Positions 19,965 to 32,620 of a stretch of 64,000 nt of DNA are shown piece by piece. This DNA is from Limnanthes douglasii subsp. nivea. Lineage: Eukaryota; Streptophyta; Magnoliopsida; Brassicales; Limnanthaceae. Both the position numbers and the translations under genes were made by a program. The stretch lies in the NCBI GenBank assembly GCA_036936605.1, contig JAUPFV010000002.1:166665739-166729738 (forward strand), read 5' to 3'. Numbering within the stretch: position 1 is the stretch's first letter; each line of letters opens with the position of its first letter. A model generated the notes under the pieces. The model was not told the origin of the DNA. It made no database searches and was given only the letters and a program-made list of their open reading frames with translations.

Positions 19965-22900
19965 ATGACCATCAACATTCTAAACTGGAATGTGAGAGGG
20001 TTGGGTAACACGAAGACTATAAAGAGGCTGAAATTCATCAAAAGAACTAAGAAAGTTTTCTTTTTGGCATTTCAAGAACCTTTTATATATGCTTCAAACT
20101 TAAATAAAATCTCTTACATCCTGGGATTTGATGGTTTTACTCGCAATACTAACAATAAAATCTGGGTTTTTTGGTCCAAGGATTATTAAGTGGAAGTTCT
20201 ATCTAACTGCGAGCAGCTGATTCATCTGAAAGTAAAGCATATTCTGGTGAAGAAAATTTTCAGAGTCACTATTGTATATGGAAAAAGCACAAGGGAGAAA
20301 ATGATGCACTTATGCGACAAAATTAGAGAAAATGAAGAAAAGAACATTGGATAGATGATTCTAGGATATTATAATGCTATCTTAAAGCCGGAATATCAGC
20401 TATTATGTTCTACTCTTGACACTAGAAGTATGGATGAATTTAATGAATTATTACTTGACTGTCACTTGAATAAGCAGGTTTTTCTGGATCAATCTATACC
20501 TTGACAAATGGAAGGAAGTGGAAGCAACTAGACAGACAAGAATGAATGGGCCAACTATTTTGACAACACATCAGTAAAGCATCTCGCAAGGACTTTGATC
20601 ATTCCCCAATCTGGATATTTCTTTAAGAAAACAAAGGTGAGATTAAATCATCATTTAAATTCTTAAACATGTGGATTGGACACCAGGATTTCATGGAAAT
20701 CGTAGAGAATAACTGGAAAGAAGACTTATATGGTGACCCTTTGCAAAAATTCTGGGAAAAGTTAAAATAACTTAAAGTTGAATTGAAGAGTTAGAACAAC
20801 AATATATTTGGCAATGTATTTAACTCTATAAAGCAAGTTGAGGATGAGATTTTATTCAGAGAAATCACTTACCGGTCATCTTATTCTCCTGATGATAAAA
20901 TGCTTCTTTATAAAGCAAAGAGCTTACATCTTGAGTTACTTGAGAGAGAAGAAAGTTACTGGAGTAAAAAAACTAACTACAATTGGTTTAAAGATAGCGA
21001 TAGAAATAATGTTGTTTTTCATAAATTTGTTAATAGAATAAAACAGGGGAACAAAATATAGAGAATTTGGGATGGTGAGAACTAGATTGATGATAAAGAC
21101 TCAATTGAGAATTCAGCAGTAGAATATTTTAAAATTATTTTGGCTGATCCTATCAACAACAATAAGGATGAAAGTATTCCTGATATTATACCCAAGTTTG
21201 TTACTACATAGGAGAATAGAATGTTGATGGTTATTCCTAGAAATGATGAAATCATAAAGGCTATAAACTCTCTCAATGGGAATGGTGCTCCAGGTCCAGA
21301 TGGTTATAATGGTATTTTCTTCAAGAAGTGCTGGAATATCATTGGTGAAGATCTGAGTGAGGCTGTAAAGGAAATCTTCAAAGGGATGCAAATTCCCACT
21401 AGAATTCATGCTACAACAATTTGTCTAATACCAAAAACTGATTCTCCTAAGGTGTGGAAGGACTATAGGCCAATTAGTCTGTCTACTGTGCTCAACAGGA
21501 TAGTCTCTAAGGTTAAAATAATAGGTTAACTGCTATCCTGCCCAAGATCATCTCAGAAGAGCAAGACACGTTTTTAAAACAAAGAAGTATCCATGATAAT
21601 GTGCTTATATAACCAAGGAGCTCAGTTGTGACTTAAATTACAAAACTAGAGAAGCGAATACAATGGTTAAGATTTACATCACATAATATTGTGATAAGGT
21701 GGAGAACAATTTTCTAATTAGAGTTTTCGAAGGCTTTGGGTTTGATAAAGCTTTCATTGAGATGATTAATAAAAACTTTAACAATATTCATTCTTCAGTA
21801 TTGTTAATGGGGAGCAGAAAGAATATTTCAAGTCTACAAAAGGCCTGAGGTAAGGAGATCATCTGTCTCCTAGCCTATAAATAATAGCTGAGGATTACTT
21901 GATAAGGGGTATGAGATATCTTACTAATAAGCACCTTGAAATAAGATACATGAACAGAGGAAGTTGGAGTCTACCTTATTTGGCATTTGCTGATGACCTC
22001 ATAGTATTCTGCAATGGGGCTGCTTCATCTATTGACAGAATTAATAAGTTTCTTGATCACTACATAAATGTTTCAAGCCAAAAGGTTAATAAGGAAATGA
22101 CAAGAATAAGAAAGATGGTGCAGGTCTTGGGTTTCAAGCATAATAAGCTGCCTATGGAGTACATGGGGGCTACTGTAAGTCCTAACAATAAATACTCTAA
22201 CTATGAAGAGCTGGTCAACAAGGTGAGAACTAGGATACTTGAATGGGACAGTCTATCATTATCATTTGGAGGTAGACTTACTCTGATTCAGAGTATCCTC
22301 AACATAATTCCATTTTATATAATGCATAATTCTTTGATTCCAAAGGCTACCATTCAAAAAATTGAAGTACACTGCAATAAGTTCTTATGAGGCTCAAAGG
22401 AAAACAGAGAAGATATCTCCTGGGCTTCATGGTCTCAAGTTTGTAAGCCATATGACGAGGGCGGTCTGAATATAAGAAGAATGAAAAACATGCAAGAGGC
22501 TTATTCTTTTAAGATTTGGTATAATTTAATAGAGCAAAAATCAATGTGGTCAAGGTTTATGGCTTCAATCTATAGTTATGCCTACCATCTTATAACTGCT
22601 CCTATGCCTAGTAAACAATCTAAGATATGAGACTCGATGACTAAATTTAGTGACAGGGCTGAGAAAATGATCTATTGAAAAGTGGGAGAAGGGAAGATGG
22701 AGTTCTGGATTGATAGGTGGTGTCCAAAATCTCCTTTCATTATTCTTGATTCCGAAAATGATAGAACCTGGTATTACCCAAAGGAGGTTAGAGCTTATTG
22801 GAAGAATGGCCAATGGGATATGGACAACATGAATTGGTGTTTCTCTTCTTCAACAATAGATGAAATTAAAAAGATCAGTTTTAATAGCAATAAGGATTCT

Positions 22901-23907
22901 ATCAAATGGTGTATTTCAAAATCTGGAGAATATAGCACGAAAGATACTTGGAATTGGTTAAGGAGCAAGCATAACAGGTCTAACATGTTTAAGAAAGTCT
23001 GGAATGCTATCACTCCCAAAAAATGCTCCTTTGTGTCTTGGAGAGTGATCACAATTGGGTTTCAACTGATGTCAATATTCAAAAGAAAAGGATTCAGTTA
23101 GCATCTAAATGCCAACATTGTGGTGATTCGGAAAACACTAAACATGTCTTATTATACTGAGTCTTGGGAAACATGGAAGTATTTTTCTTCTCTCTTTGGA
23201 ATTGGTATTAACATAAACGTGACCTAGTTCACATGTTGAGGTCCTGCTTTTGGTCAACACAAAAAGATGTGCATATCAGAACAATCATTCCAGTGATTAC
23301 AACTTGGGTAATTTGGTCAACAAGAAATAATAAAAAGCATAATGATATGAAAGCCACTTCTGAGTCAATGACAGATCGCATTATCAAGATACTAACTGGT
23401 CTAGATCAATGAAAGTTGCTAACAAGAAGACATTGGGGCAAAGACTCACATAAAGATTTGAAATTAGGTTGTTTCCATCATTTAACTAAACCCAGAATTG
23501 TTATTTCCTTAAAATGGAATCACCCTAAAAGCAGAAGATACAAACTTAATACGGATGGTGCTAGCAACTATAAGGGAGAGTCTAGTGGTGGAGGTCTGAC
23601 CAGAAATCATGATGGTATGTTAATTGTTGGATTTGGAAGAAGAGCTTATGGAAATCAATCTCCAATAGTAGCTGAGTGTAGGGCTCTTCTGGACGGTCTT
23701 CTAATATATAAAGAGAAAGGCATCACTAAGCTTGACATAGAATATGATTCAAGTATATTAATTGAGATGATTCTAACTGGTCAAGCCCCATGGTATTTGG
23801 ATTCTCTAATAAGCTACTGCATGAGGTTGATAAGTTCAAAAATGAATTTTAACAATGTATTTCGTAAAAAGAAAGCCGTTAATTGGGTCTCGAAGCAAGC
23901 TATGTAA
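19965..23907 (+). pseudogene. LINE 2 ORF2: endonuclease, reverse transcriptase, zf-RVT, RNase H
   Basis: Endonuclease starts M-T-I-N-I-L-N-W-N-V-R-G-L-G (19965), the usual first strand with the catalytic Asn. RT: 21221-21529 has NGNGAPGPDGYNGIFFKKCW and C-L-I-P-K-T-D, then DYRPISL; 21899-22390 has LAFADDLIVF, with the FADD catalytic box at 21986-21997. The zinc-binding region reads C-Q-H-C-G-D-S near 23110. RNase H (23416-23907) has YKLNTDGASNYKGESSGGGL, keeping the first catalytic Asp, and AECRALLDGLL. At least ten stops or frameshifts. Better preserved than LINE 1 and hence probably the younger copy. Confidence 0.85.
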
Positions 23908-24290
23908 TCAGGGATTAATGTAGACTACAATCTTGGGATCTACCAAGTAAGCTTAAGGCAATAATATTTCTGAAAAATCTTGGCACAAGCTATATCAGAA
24001 TTGAAGATGATGAATGAACAGACTTGATTAGAATCGATTGATGTATTACCTGGTCACTAATTGAAGCTCAAGCAATATCAAGTCTGGAGTGCAGATGATT
24101 CGTTCTTCATTATAGACTTAAATGGAAGCTCTGCTAATAAGTCCTTTTATGAGTTGAAAAAATCATGATTTTTTCTGAGGTCTAGTTAATGTTTGGATCT
24201 TGATTTACTAATAAAATTTAAGATTGAGGCTTGAGATTTATGTTCAGAGACGATGAGAGGTGGAAAAAATGAAAGAAAAAAAAAGTTGTT

Positions 24291-25560
24291 TTGACGTCCT
24301 GGTTTTAGAAGTTTTGAATCTCCCGCTTCTTTGTATTTCTTTTCAGTTAGATCATTTGACCTGTTTGTATATATTTAATGAAGAATTATTAAGAAGCAAG
24401 TAATTGATGGAAAAACAAAATAACTTTTAATACCTAAACTTGTAAACTCTTTTTACAATGGGATAAAAATATCGTATTTTTTATTAGTTTTACTTTTATG
24501 ATTTTTATTTATATTTTTATTTATATTTATATTTATATTTATGTGAGCTATTCAAAATCCAGCCATTTGGATCTGTCTAACAAAATTTTATGTATCACCA
24601 AATTCTATAAATAATAAAATAACTACACGAAAATAGATGTAACATTAATATGGATTTTATAGACGTTTATATACATTACTTATATATATATAATCCAAAA
24701 CATTATTTGTTATATATATATATATATGAAATATGAAATATTAAAATTATTATTTATTTGTTTAATTAAAAGAAGCATTCTATTTGTGGTAGGATAATTT
24801 TTGGGTCAAGTCATTGTTCAGCTGTGGGTAGAACTTAATTATGTTTATTCACCATATAAAATAAGTCCAATAATAACTATTTGTATTTATAGATTATAAG
24901 TACTTAAGAATCGCTCTAAATATAACTTAGATATGTTTTTAGAAAATGGTGAACAGTTATTATTTTGTTATTTGAGAATTTACTATTCATTTTTTCTTTA
25001 TAAGTTTTTCTTTCTCTATTTTATCTATCTAACTTTTCTAGTGAGTCGGTCCAAATTGTTTTAAGCCTCGTCAAGGGTGACTATAGTCGGAGCGTTTTGC
25101 TTTTGGTACCTAAAAGCTTCTCTCTAAACCCTTTACTCAATAGTAGGCTTATTTTTATGTTTGCTTCGAAAAGATGAATACGTGGTGCATAGAGGAAATG
25201 TTTATACCCTTGGCTATTCAATTACAAGCTCAATGGGAAGAACAAGAAACACAACTTAAGACCGAAATGGTTGCACCTCCGACCGAAAGGGAAACATTGG
25301 CACTAGGACTTGAGACCTTCAATCTCAAATTAACATATCAAGGTGAAAGTGGAGACTAACAAATGAGATAAAAGGACTTCGGTTTTTAATATGAGGCCTT
25401 ATTCTATGGAAAATAGTTAAGTTCTCTCATGAGAGAATACAAAGCATATCATCATAATCATTCCGTAACGACGAGTGATGACCAGCTCTTTGATAGATTC
25501 AAGTATACTTATTTGCATATGAGAATATATCATCTAAATAGTAACACGTGCACAAATCAT
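24291..25560. other. AT-rich region without recognised genes
   Basis: Contains a run of ATTTAT-type units (24495-24545) and (AT)n tracts near 24680-24725. A 61-codon plus-strand frame at 25174-25359 (ELEMENTS such as EEQETQLKTEMVAPPTERE) is Glu/Thr-rich and unrecognised; its charged composition recalls gag linkers, so a Ty3 fragment is possible but unproven. Confidence 0.35.
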
Positions 25561-26145
25561 TGATAAGGGGTAATCGCCGCACGAAGAGAATAAACATACA
25601 TAGCCAGTAGAGCGGGTCATTGGCCGAACTGACAAAGAAGTTCAAAGGAAGTACGAACAAACTCGAACCAATCGGTTGGTGGACTTCGACGAATAAGGTC
25701 AAAGAAAGACCAAGTCATGATGAGATAACTAGAACCTAATTGAGCTGAAGGGAAACGATTGGATATGAGCTCGGTATCTTATGTTCGATATTTTCCTTGC
25801 TCGGAGTTTACGAAGAGTATAACTGAGAAGAGGAGCGCTAGACGAGCGCCTAGGATATTAAACAAGCAGAACCAACCGAGCACCTCGCATAACATATGAT
25901 AGTCAGAACAACGGTTTAGGGCCACGATAGAAGAATCAGTCAAACCAGTTATGTAACGGCTTTTAAATTAGATCCCACAATGTAAATGAAGTTAAGACGT
26001 GTAAGTAGTGTAGTCAAATAGTAAAGTGATGGGGAGTAACCGTTGGAGAAAGTATAAATAACGGGATAGAACCCCAATGTATGATCTCTCTTCTTTGATA
26101 GTATAATTTACTACTTGGCAGTTCACTTTGTTATTCCCATTAACA
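25561..26145 (+). repeat. 5' LTR of Tat-like element E1
   Basis: 585 bases from TGATAAGGGG to TTAACA (TG...CA ends). A TATA box, GTATAAATAACG, lies at about 26050, and a PBS follows at once. The LTR of element G opens with the same TGATAAGGGG and has the same tail pattern (TTYRTTTGTTATT), but the interiors do not align by eye. Confidence 0.75.
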
Positions 26146-26149
26146 AATT

Positions 26150-26167
26150 TGGCGCCGTCTGTGGGAG
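26150..26167 (+). other. Primer-binding site of E1
   Basis: TGGCGCCGTCTGTGGGAG, four bases after the LTR. TGGCGCCG is complementary to the 3' end of a tRNA ending CGGCGCCA and is the usual PBS start in Tat-lineage Ty3 elements; element G has the same eight bases. Confidence 0.75.
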
Positions 26168-26203
26168 CTTGACAACGAATTTATTCAAAAAAGTACAAAA
26201 ATC

Positions 26204-27010
26204 ATGGTAGTAACTAGGTCAGAGATTGAGAGAGAGAACCCATAAGCAAGTGGAGCTGTTGTAGATCGAAGAACTAAAGTAAATCAACCGGTGAGGCTAG
26301 ACACAGCAAACCCTACCACAGCTATCGAGCCAGAGATCGTGGTTACGGCTCCAACTGCACAGATGGAGCCAGTCACAAGAGTGGTACAACAGATGACTGT
26401 CACCGAACTAGAAATCAACCCCGCCAAATTGGTAACAACCCTTGTCATGCAAGAGGTCCTTGACGGAACCTGTCGGTAGCACCAACTTTCCGGCAACTGG
26501 AGCAAAAAATCCAGAATCTCCATCAAGAATAGCCTAGGGTGGCATCTGAGCGGGACGCTCGGGAGCAGGCGATTCATGCAACCCTAGTAGGGATGAATGA
26601 TGCACTCAACACCATAACTACTAAGGCAAGGAGAGCGAGTCGAGTTAATCACCCATACGGACCTGATGCAAGTCGTATCAATAAGGGAGACCGGTCGTCT
26701 AAGCGCGATGATAAGAAAGACGAAGAAGGGGAGTGCGGAATTGGAAAGAAATCTAAAGAGACCGAGCAGAGGAAGGAAGTGCACCGCAATCCTTCGAAAA
26801 GAGCCAGGGAGGAGGCTGATATTGAATACAATCAGGTAAGACCTCGAATGTCAAATTATATTCTTAAGGGTCGACTTTTGCGGGCAAAATATTTGAGGCC
26901 CAGATACCAAGGAAATTCAATCCTTTAAGGGTGGAGACCTACGATGGCACACGCGAGCTAGAGAGACACCTCGAACAATTTCGTAATATGATTAGGTTTC
27001 CCACCGAGGT
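26204..27010 (+). pseudogene. Tat-type gag, N-terminal part, cut by element A
   Basis: Starts M-V-V-T-R-S-E-I-E-R; after a stop, three open pieces follow: a Thr/Val/Pro-rich linker, ASERDAREQAIHATLVGMND with a Lys/Arg/Glu-rich tail, and L-L-R-A-K-Y-L-R-P-R-Y-Q-G-N leading to the start of the capsid domain (frame-shifted V-E-T-Y-D-G-T-R-E-L and EQFRNMIRFPTEV). Element G has the same order of blocks (MMDATLVGMNDAL, ILKAQLPRKFDPF, EPYHGSGDPEWYLEQFRN), so both are one superfamily. The sequence stops at 27010, where element A begins; the rest of this gag and all of its pol are missing. Confidence 0.75.
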
Positions 27011-27881
27011 TGATGTGATCCTAGATGACACAAGGAGCTTAGAACATGGAAATGTGCAAGAACCAGATGAACAACTTGAAAAAGAAGATGAGCTTGAAGT
27101 TGAAGATATTCTTATTTTACCGGCTGGTCCAACAACTCGATCAAGAGCAAAACAATTTAACAAAGCTGTTGGAGGATTGCTTAATCAACTAGAGAATCCA
27201 CGTGATCAAAACAACAAATATGGTGGAAAGAGTTGTCAAACCACTTTGGTCTTGATTCAAGCTAATTGGTTTCAACAAATGAGAAAGTGTCTCGATTGTA
27301 CTCTTTTTCCCTTGTTCAAGTTTTGTCCTAATGGGTTTTCTTGACAAGGTTTTTAATGAGGCAATTATTTCACTTCATCATTGCCCATTTGTTGAAATAA
27401 AAGCCCAAGGCCCATCTACACCAAAAGCCACGTCCTTGGAGGAGGGAAGGGTCTGATTTCCAGCTTATATCATTAATACTTTGTATTTTCAATATTAAAG
27501 CATTTTGTTTCCAAGAAAAGCTTTAATTGTTTTAGAGGCATGCATTATGTTTCCAAGAACAACCTTAATTGTGTTCAAGGCTAGTTCTTTCTCCTATAAA
27601 AACTATGTACTCAGAATTCTAATGGTCAGACTATCTTTGATTCTGAAAAAACTTCTTAAGTTTTACTCTTCTCTTGTTGGTGTGTAATATCCACAAGAAA
27701 ACCTGTTCTTCATTTGGTGCGTCATATGCAAAGGAAGATCAGTTGGAATATCAAAGGCCTTTCCACAACCTTTGTGTGACTTATCGATCCAAATCCTTTG
27801 ATCCTTGAATCCTTTTGGGTTCCTGGTTGCAAAGTTATCCCTATCCCATTTCAGAGTGCCGATTCTAGGAGGAGTTTATCA
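27011..27881 (+). repeat. 5' LTR of element A, with embedded pol tail
   Basis: Starts TGATGTGATCC, ends GGAGTTTATCA. Its first 256 bases are a translatable copy of the pol C-terminus ([15 protein letters not shown], then [17 protein letters not shown]). TATA-like CTCCTATAAAAACTATG near 27591 marks the likely promoter; sequence downstream to the PBS would be the R and U5 parts. Confidence 0.85.
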
Positions 27882-27883
27882 AG

Positions 27884-27895
27884 TGGTATCGGAGC
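27884..27895 (+). other. Primer-binding site of element A (tRNA-iMet type)
   Basis: TGGTATCGGAGC, two bases after the LTR; one mismatch to TGGTATCAGAGC, which is complementary to the 3' end of initiator tRNA-Met and is kept intact in element B. Confidence 0.85.
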
Positions 27896-28210
27896 AACAT
27901 TCTGAAAGTTGGGTATTCTCTTTCTCATTAATTTTTCTTCATCTATTTTATATTATCAGTTTGTTTGTGAAGATTTGAGTGTTAGTGTGATGCTTTCATT
28001 TTGAATCACGAAATTCTGATCTGTTTCACCCTAGTTATAGTTGTTTGAGATTTAAAATCGTAGAAAATCGTTTTTAGGTGCTGTTATGAAACTTATCACT
28101 TAATATTCTTAGGAAAACAGATTTGGATATGTTTTATGGTTTTAAATAAATTGAATAACTTTCCAAGGACTTGTTACTGGTGATTTATTTTTGTTTTGTT
28201 TTGTAGAAAA

Positions 28211-29260
28211 TGATGTCTAATTCAAATGATGCAAAAACAGTAATTTCAATAACAAATTGAAGCTATGACAAAGTTGATAGACACTAAGATAGATGCCTTT
28301 CGCGAAGAGCTTCAATCAAATACTGACCACGAGTGGAACCGTTCACGAAAAACCAATCCAAGAAGAAACCATAAACTACCTAAACAATTCAGAAATGAAG
28401 CCGTTGATGAATATTATGAACGCATGAGCAATTCGTCTCGAAACAGCCATAGAAGGCACCATAGACGTACAAGAGAGGGCAACGGACGTATGCGTGACAA
28501 TCTTGGAGGTCTCAAGATTAAGATTCCACCATTCCATGTAAAAAACGATCCAGATGCTTCTTTGGAATGGGAAAAGAAGATTGAACTCGTTTTCAACGTT
28601 CAACACTACACGGAGACGAATCGAGTAAGAATTGCTGCTACTGAATTTTATGATTATGCTCTTAGTTGGTGGGATCAACTAGTTACCTCAAGAAGGCGTA
28701 ATGGGGAACATCCTATAGAATCATGGGCATATATGAAAGCCATTATGCGGAAGAGGTTTGTTCCTAGTCATTACCACCGTGAGCTGCATCTAAAGATGAG
28801 GAGATTAACACAAGGAAGCCGATGTGTTGAAGAGTATTATCAAGAAATGGAGACCTTAATGTTGCGAGCTGATATTTCAGAAGATAGAGAGGCAACAATG
28901 TCAAAGTTTCTTGGGGGTTTAAATAGAGAAATTCAAGACAGATTGGAAACTCGGTATTATGTTGAACTAGAAGAGATGCTACACAAAGCTTTGCTATTTG
29001 AACAACAAGTTAAAAGAAAGAACTCCTCAAGATCAAGTTACGGTTCAGGGGCAGTAAAATTAAGCCAAGTTATTCAAAAGATGAGAAGACCAATTATCAG
29101 AAAGGAAGCTATGTAGAGGTGAACCAAAAATCTAGAACACCATTGTCTATTGATAACAAGGGCAAACCTAAAGAGGTTGCAATCAGAACTCGTGATGTTT
29201 AGTGTTTTCAAGTGCAAAGGGATGGGACATTATGGTAATGAGTGTTCTAATAAGAAGATT
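28211..29260 (+). pseudogene. Gag of element A
   Basis: The start is M-S-N-S-N-D-A near 28211, followed at once by a frameshift relative to element B. The capsid domain is open from 28265 to 29116: LGGLKIKIPPFHVKNDPDA, WEKKIELVFNVQHY, ALSWWDQLVTSRRR, RKRFVPSHYHRELHLKMRR, then a helical tail ending in KRKNSSRSSYGSG. This is a Retrotrans_gag domain of the usual length. A CCHC knuckle, CFQCKGMGHYGNECSNKK, follows at about 29205-29258, with a stop codon directly before its first Cys. Gag forms the cytoplasmic virus-like particle and the knuckle binds element RNA. Confidence 0.85.
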
Positions 29261-32200
29261 ATGACAATTCTAGATAATGGAGAAATAATTTCAGAGGAAG
29301 AAGAAATTGTCTCTGATTCTTCCGAAGAACACTTAGAGCGACCTGCTAAAGGAGATTTATTGGTAGCCAGAAGGTCTTTAAGCGTTCAAAGAAAAGAAGA
29401 AGAACAAAAGCAAAGGGAGAATCTGTTTCACACTAGGTGTCTTGTTCAAGGGAAAGTTTGTAGCCTTACAATGGCTTAACGACAATGGAGAAATGAAAGT
29501 TAGCCACCAAGTAGAAGTTCCCTTAGCCATTGGTAAGTACGAAGATGAATTTATGTGATGTTCTACCAATGGAGGCTAGTCACATACTCTTAGGAAGGCC
29601 ATGGCAATCTGATCGAAAGGTTATCCATGATGGATTCACTAATCGCCATACATTTGAGTTTCAAGGAAGGAAAACCACTCTAGTTCCCATGACTCCACGA
29701 GAAGTTTACCAAGATCAAAAGTATATGCAGAGCAAGGAAATTCGGGTAACTAAACATTCGAATTTCTATGCAAAATCTGGCGAGGTTAAGAAAGCATTAT
29801 TCTCTAAGCAACCTATGTTACTTTTTGTGTTTAAGGAAACTCTTATGAGTTTAACTAACTTGACACCGTTGTTGCCGAGTGAGATGACTTCTCTCTTGCA
29901 GGAATTTGAAGATTTATTCCCTGAAGAAAATCCAAAGGGGCTTCCACCAATTAGAGGCATCGAACACCAAATAGATTTTGTACTTGGAGCCTCCTTTCCT
30001 AACAAGCCTGCTTATAGAACTAATCCAGTGGAGACAAAAGAATTGCAAAGGCAAATCAGTGAACTGATGGAAAAAGGACATATCCGTGAAAGCATGAGTC
30101 CTTATGCGGTACCAGTTTTACTTGTGCCCAAGAAAGATGGAAGCTGGAGAATGTGTGTTGATTGCAGAGCCATCAACAACATAACAGTAAAATATCGTCA
30201 TCCTATACCTTGATTAGATGATATGTTAGATGAATTGCATGGTTCTACCATTTTTTTTTCTAAGATTGATCTTAAAAGTGGTTATCACCAAATTAGGATG
30301 AAAGAAGGGGATGAGTGGAAAACTGCATTTAAAACTAAGCATGGACTATATGAGTGGTTAGTAATGCCATTTGGGCTGACTAATGCACCTAGTACATTCA
30401 TGCGGTTAATGAATCATGTTCTAAGGGCTTATATAAGAGTTTTTGTTGTAGTATATTTCGATGACATCTTAATTTACAGCAAGTGCTTAGAAGAACATGT
30501 TCAGCATCTGAAATTGATTTTAAGTGTACTTAGGAAGGAAAATCTCTATGCTAATCTTAAGAAATGCACTTTTTGTACTGATAATCTTGTCTTTTTAGGT
30601 TTTGTTATAAGTGCAGATGGTATTAAGGTGGATGAGGAAAAGGTTAAGGCAATCCGCGAATGGCCAAGTCCAAAAATAGTTGGAGAAGTGAGAAGCTTCC
30701 ACGGCCTTGCAGGATTTTATAGGCGTTTTGTCAAAGGTTTCAGCACCTTAGCTGCACCACTCACTGAAATAATAAAGAAGGACGTTGGTTTCAAGTGCGA
30801 ACAAGCTCAAGAAGAAGCATTTCAATCCTTAAAGAGAAGCTTACTCATGCTCCTGTCTTGACATTACCTGTTTTCTTAAAACTTTTGAGATTGAATGTGC
30901 TGCTTCTGGAAATGGATAGGAGTTGTTTTGATGCTGGATAAAAAGCCCATAGCTTATTTCAGTTAAAAGCTTGGAGGAGCTACTCAAAACTATCCTACTT
31001 ATGACAAGGAGTTGTATGCCTTAGTTCGAGCTTTGCAAACATGGCAACATTACTTGTGGCCAAAGGAGTTTGTCATACACACTAACCATGAATCTCTCAA
31101 ACACCTAGAAGGTCAGCAAAAACTTAACAAAAGACATGCAAGGTGGATAGAATTTATTGAGACATTTCAATATTGTTGCTGATGCATTGTCCCGAAGGTA
31201 TGTCTTAATCACTACTCTTGAAGCTAATATTTTAGGATTTGATCATCTTAAGAGTTTATATGAAAATGATTCTGATTTTGGAAAGATGTATCAAGCATGT
31301 GAAAAGTTTGCTTCATGGCGGTTCTATAGGCATGAAGGATTCTTATTCTTTGATAAACGTTTATGTGTGCCTAATTGTTCCATGAGAGATTTACTTGTTA
31401 GAGAAGCCCATGGAGGAGGCTTAATTGGACATTTTGGAATAGCTAAAACGCTCAAGGTAATGTTGGATCACTTCCATTGGCCACATATGAGGAGGGATGT
31501 TGAAAGAATCTATTACAGATGTGCTACTTGCAAACAAGCCACATCTAAGGTTCAATCCCACGGTTTGTATACTCCTATCTATACCTATTCCTACGCATCC
31601 TTGGAATGATATATCTATGGACTTTGTAGTTGGATTGCCTAGGACTAGAACTGGTAAGGATTCCATTTTTGTGGTAGTTGATCGATTCTCTAAAATGGCA
31701 CACTTTGTTGCTTGTCACAAAACTGATGATGCGTTGCACATTGCTAATATGTTCTTTAAAGAGATAGTTCGTTTGCATGGCATGCCTAGGACGATAGTTT
31801 CAGATATGGACACTAAGTTTCTAAGTTACTTTTGGAAAACTTTGTGGTCTAAGTTAGGGACTAAGCTTTTATTTTCTATTACCTGTCACCCACAAACTGA
31901 TGGACAAACAGAAGTAGTAAATAGGAGTTTGTCAACTCTTCTACGTGCATTAATTAAAAAGAACTTGAAAACTTGGGAAGTATGTTTGCCGCATGTTGAA
32001 TTTGCATACAATCATTCTATGCATTCTGCTTCTAAGTACTCTCCTTTTCAAATTGTTTATGGATTTAACCCAATATCTCCTTTGGATCTAATTCCTTTTC
32101 CATTGAGTGAAAGAACTAGCATAGATGGGAAAAAGAAAGCTGAACTTTTAAAACAGATCCATAATGATGCAAGGAAAAACATAGAAAGAAAACTGAGAAA

Positions 32201-32620
32201 TATGTCAAAGAAGCAAACAAAGGAAGACGTGAGAAATTTTTTGAGGTTGGAGATCAAGTATGGGTGCACTTAAGAAAGGAAAGATTTCCAGAAGAGAGGA
32301 AGTCAAAATTGATGCCTAGAATTGATGGACCATTTGAAGTAACAAAAAAGATCAACAATAATGCTTATCAACTTGACCTACGAGGTAAGTATAAAGTGAG
32401 TCCTACCTTTAATGTTTCTGATTTGGTTCCTTTTATCGCAGTTGAAATGGATTTGAGGTCAAATCATTTTCAAGTGCGAGAGGATGATGTGATCCTAGAT
32501 GACACAAGGAGCTTAGAACATGGAAATATGCAAGAACCAGATGAAAAACTTGAAAAAGAAGATGAGCTTGAAGTTGAAGATATTCTTATTTTACCGGCTG
32601 GTCCAACAACTCGATCTTGA
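29261..32620 (+). pseudogene. Pol of element A: protease remnant, RT, RNase H remnant, integrase
   Basis: Protease: the N-terminal edge (RCLVQGKVC) runs directly into QWLNDNGEMKV, so the segment with the active-site Asp is deleted; the C-terminal ILLGRPWQSDRKVIHDG is kept. [22 protein letters not shown], then [15 protein letters not shown] and the YFDD catalytic box at 30454-30465. A stop at 30214 and a frameshift near 30850 break RT and RNase H. Integrase: zinc-binding H-H-C-C region ([10 protein letters not shown] ... RCATCKQA), then the DDE core with D in [12 protein letters not shown] in IVSDMDTKF, and E in [13 protein letters not shown] premature stop at 32618-32620 cuts the tail. I see no chromodomain. 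Confidence 0.85.

Larger units (their letters stand above)
18361..24290 (+). mobile_element. LINE 2: decayed L1-type retrotransposon
   Basis: Plus-strand order: ORF1 with a DUF4283-like domain and a degenerate knuckle, endonuclease, RT with an intact FADD box, zinc-binding region and RNase H. It is the same clade as LINE 1: the endonucleases share N-K-I-W-V-F-W-[TS]-K-D, and the domain layout is identical. The 3' end is uncertain; an A-rich run at about 24268-24284 is the best candidate. The 5' end is taken near 18360, where ORF1-like codons begin. Confidence 0.8.

Noticed and set aside
27267..27881. LTR of the A/B/D/F family starting at TGATTTCAACAAATG, right at the pol stop codon
   Set aside because: It looks plausible (TG...CA), but A, B and D all begin about 256 bases earlier at TGATGTGATCC, and the GGTTC duplication of D fits only the longer LTR.
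29378..32269. Minus-strand open frames opposite the gag-pol of element A (and plus-strand ones opposite B and F)
   Set aside because: They mirror a coding strand with clear domains and have no motifs of their own; shadows.
31157..32620. Chromodomain at the C-terminus of the A/B/D/F integrase
   Set aside because: The tail is acidic, followed by a TRSRAK motif; I see no aromatic-cage chromodomain pattern.
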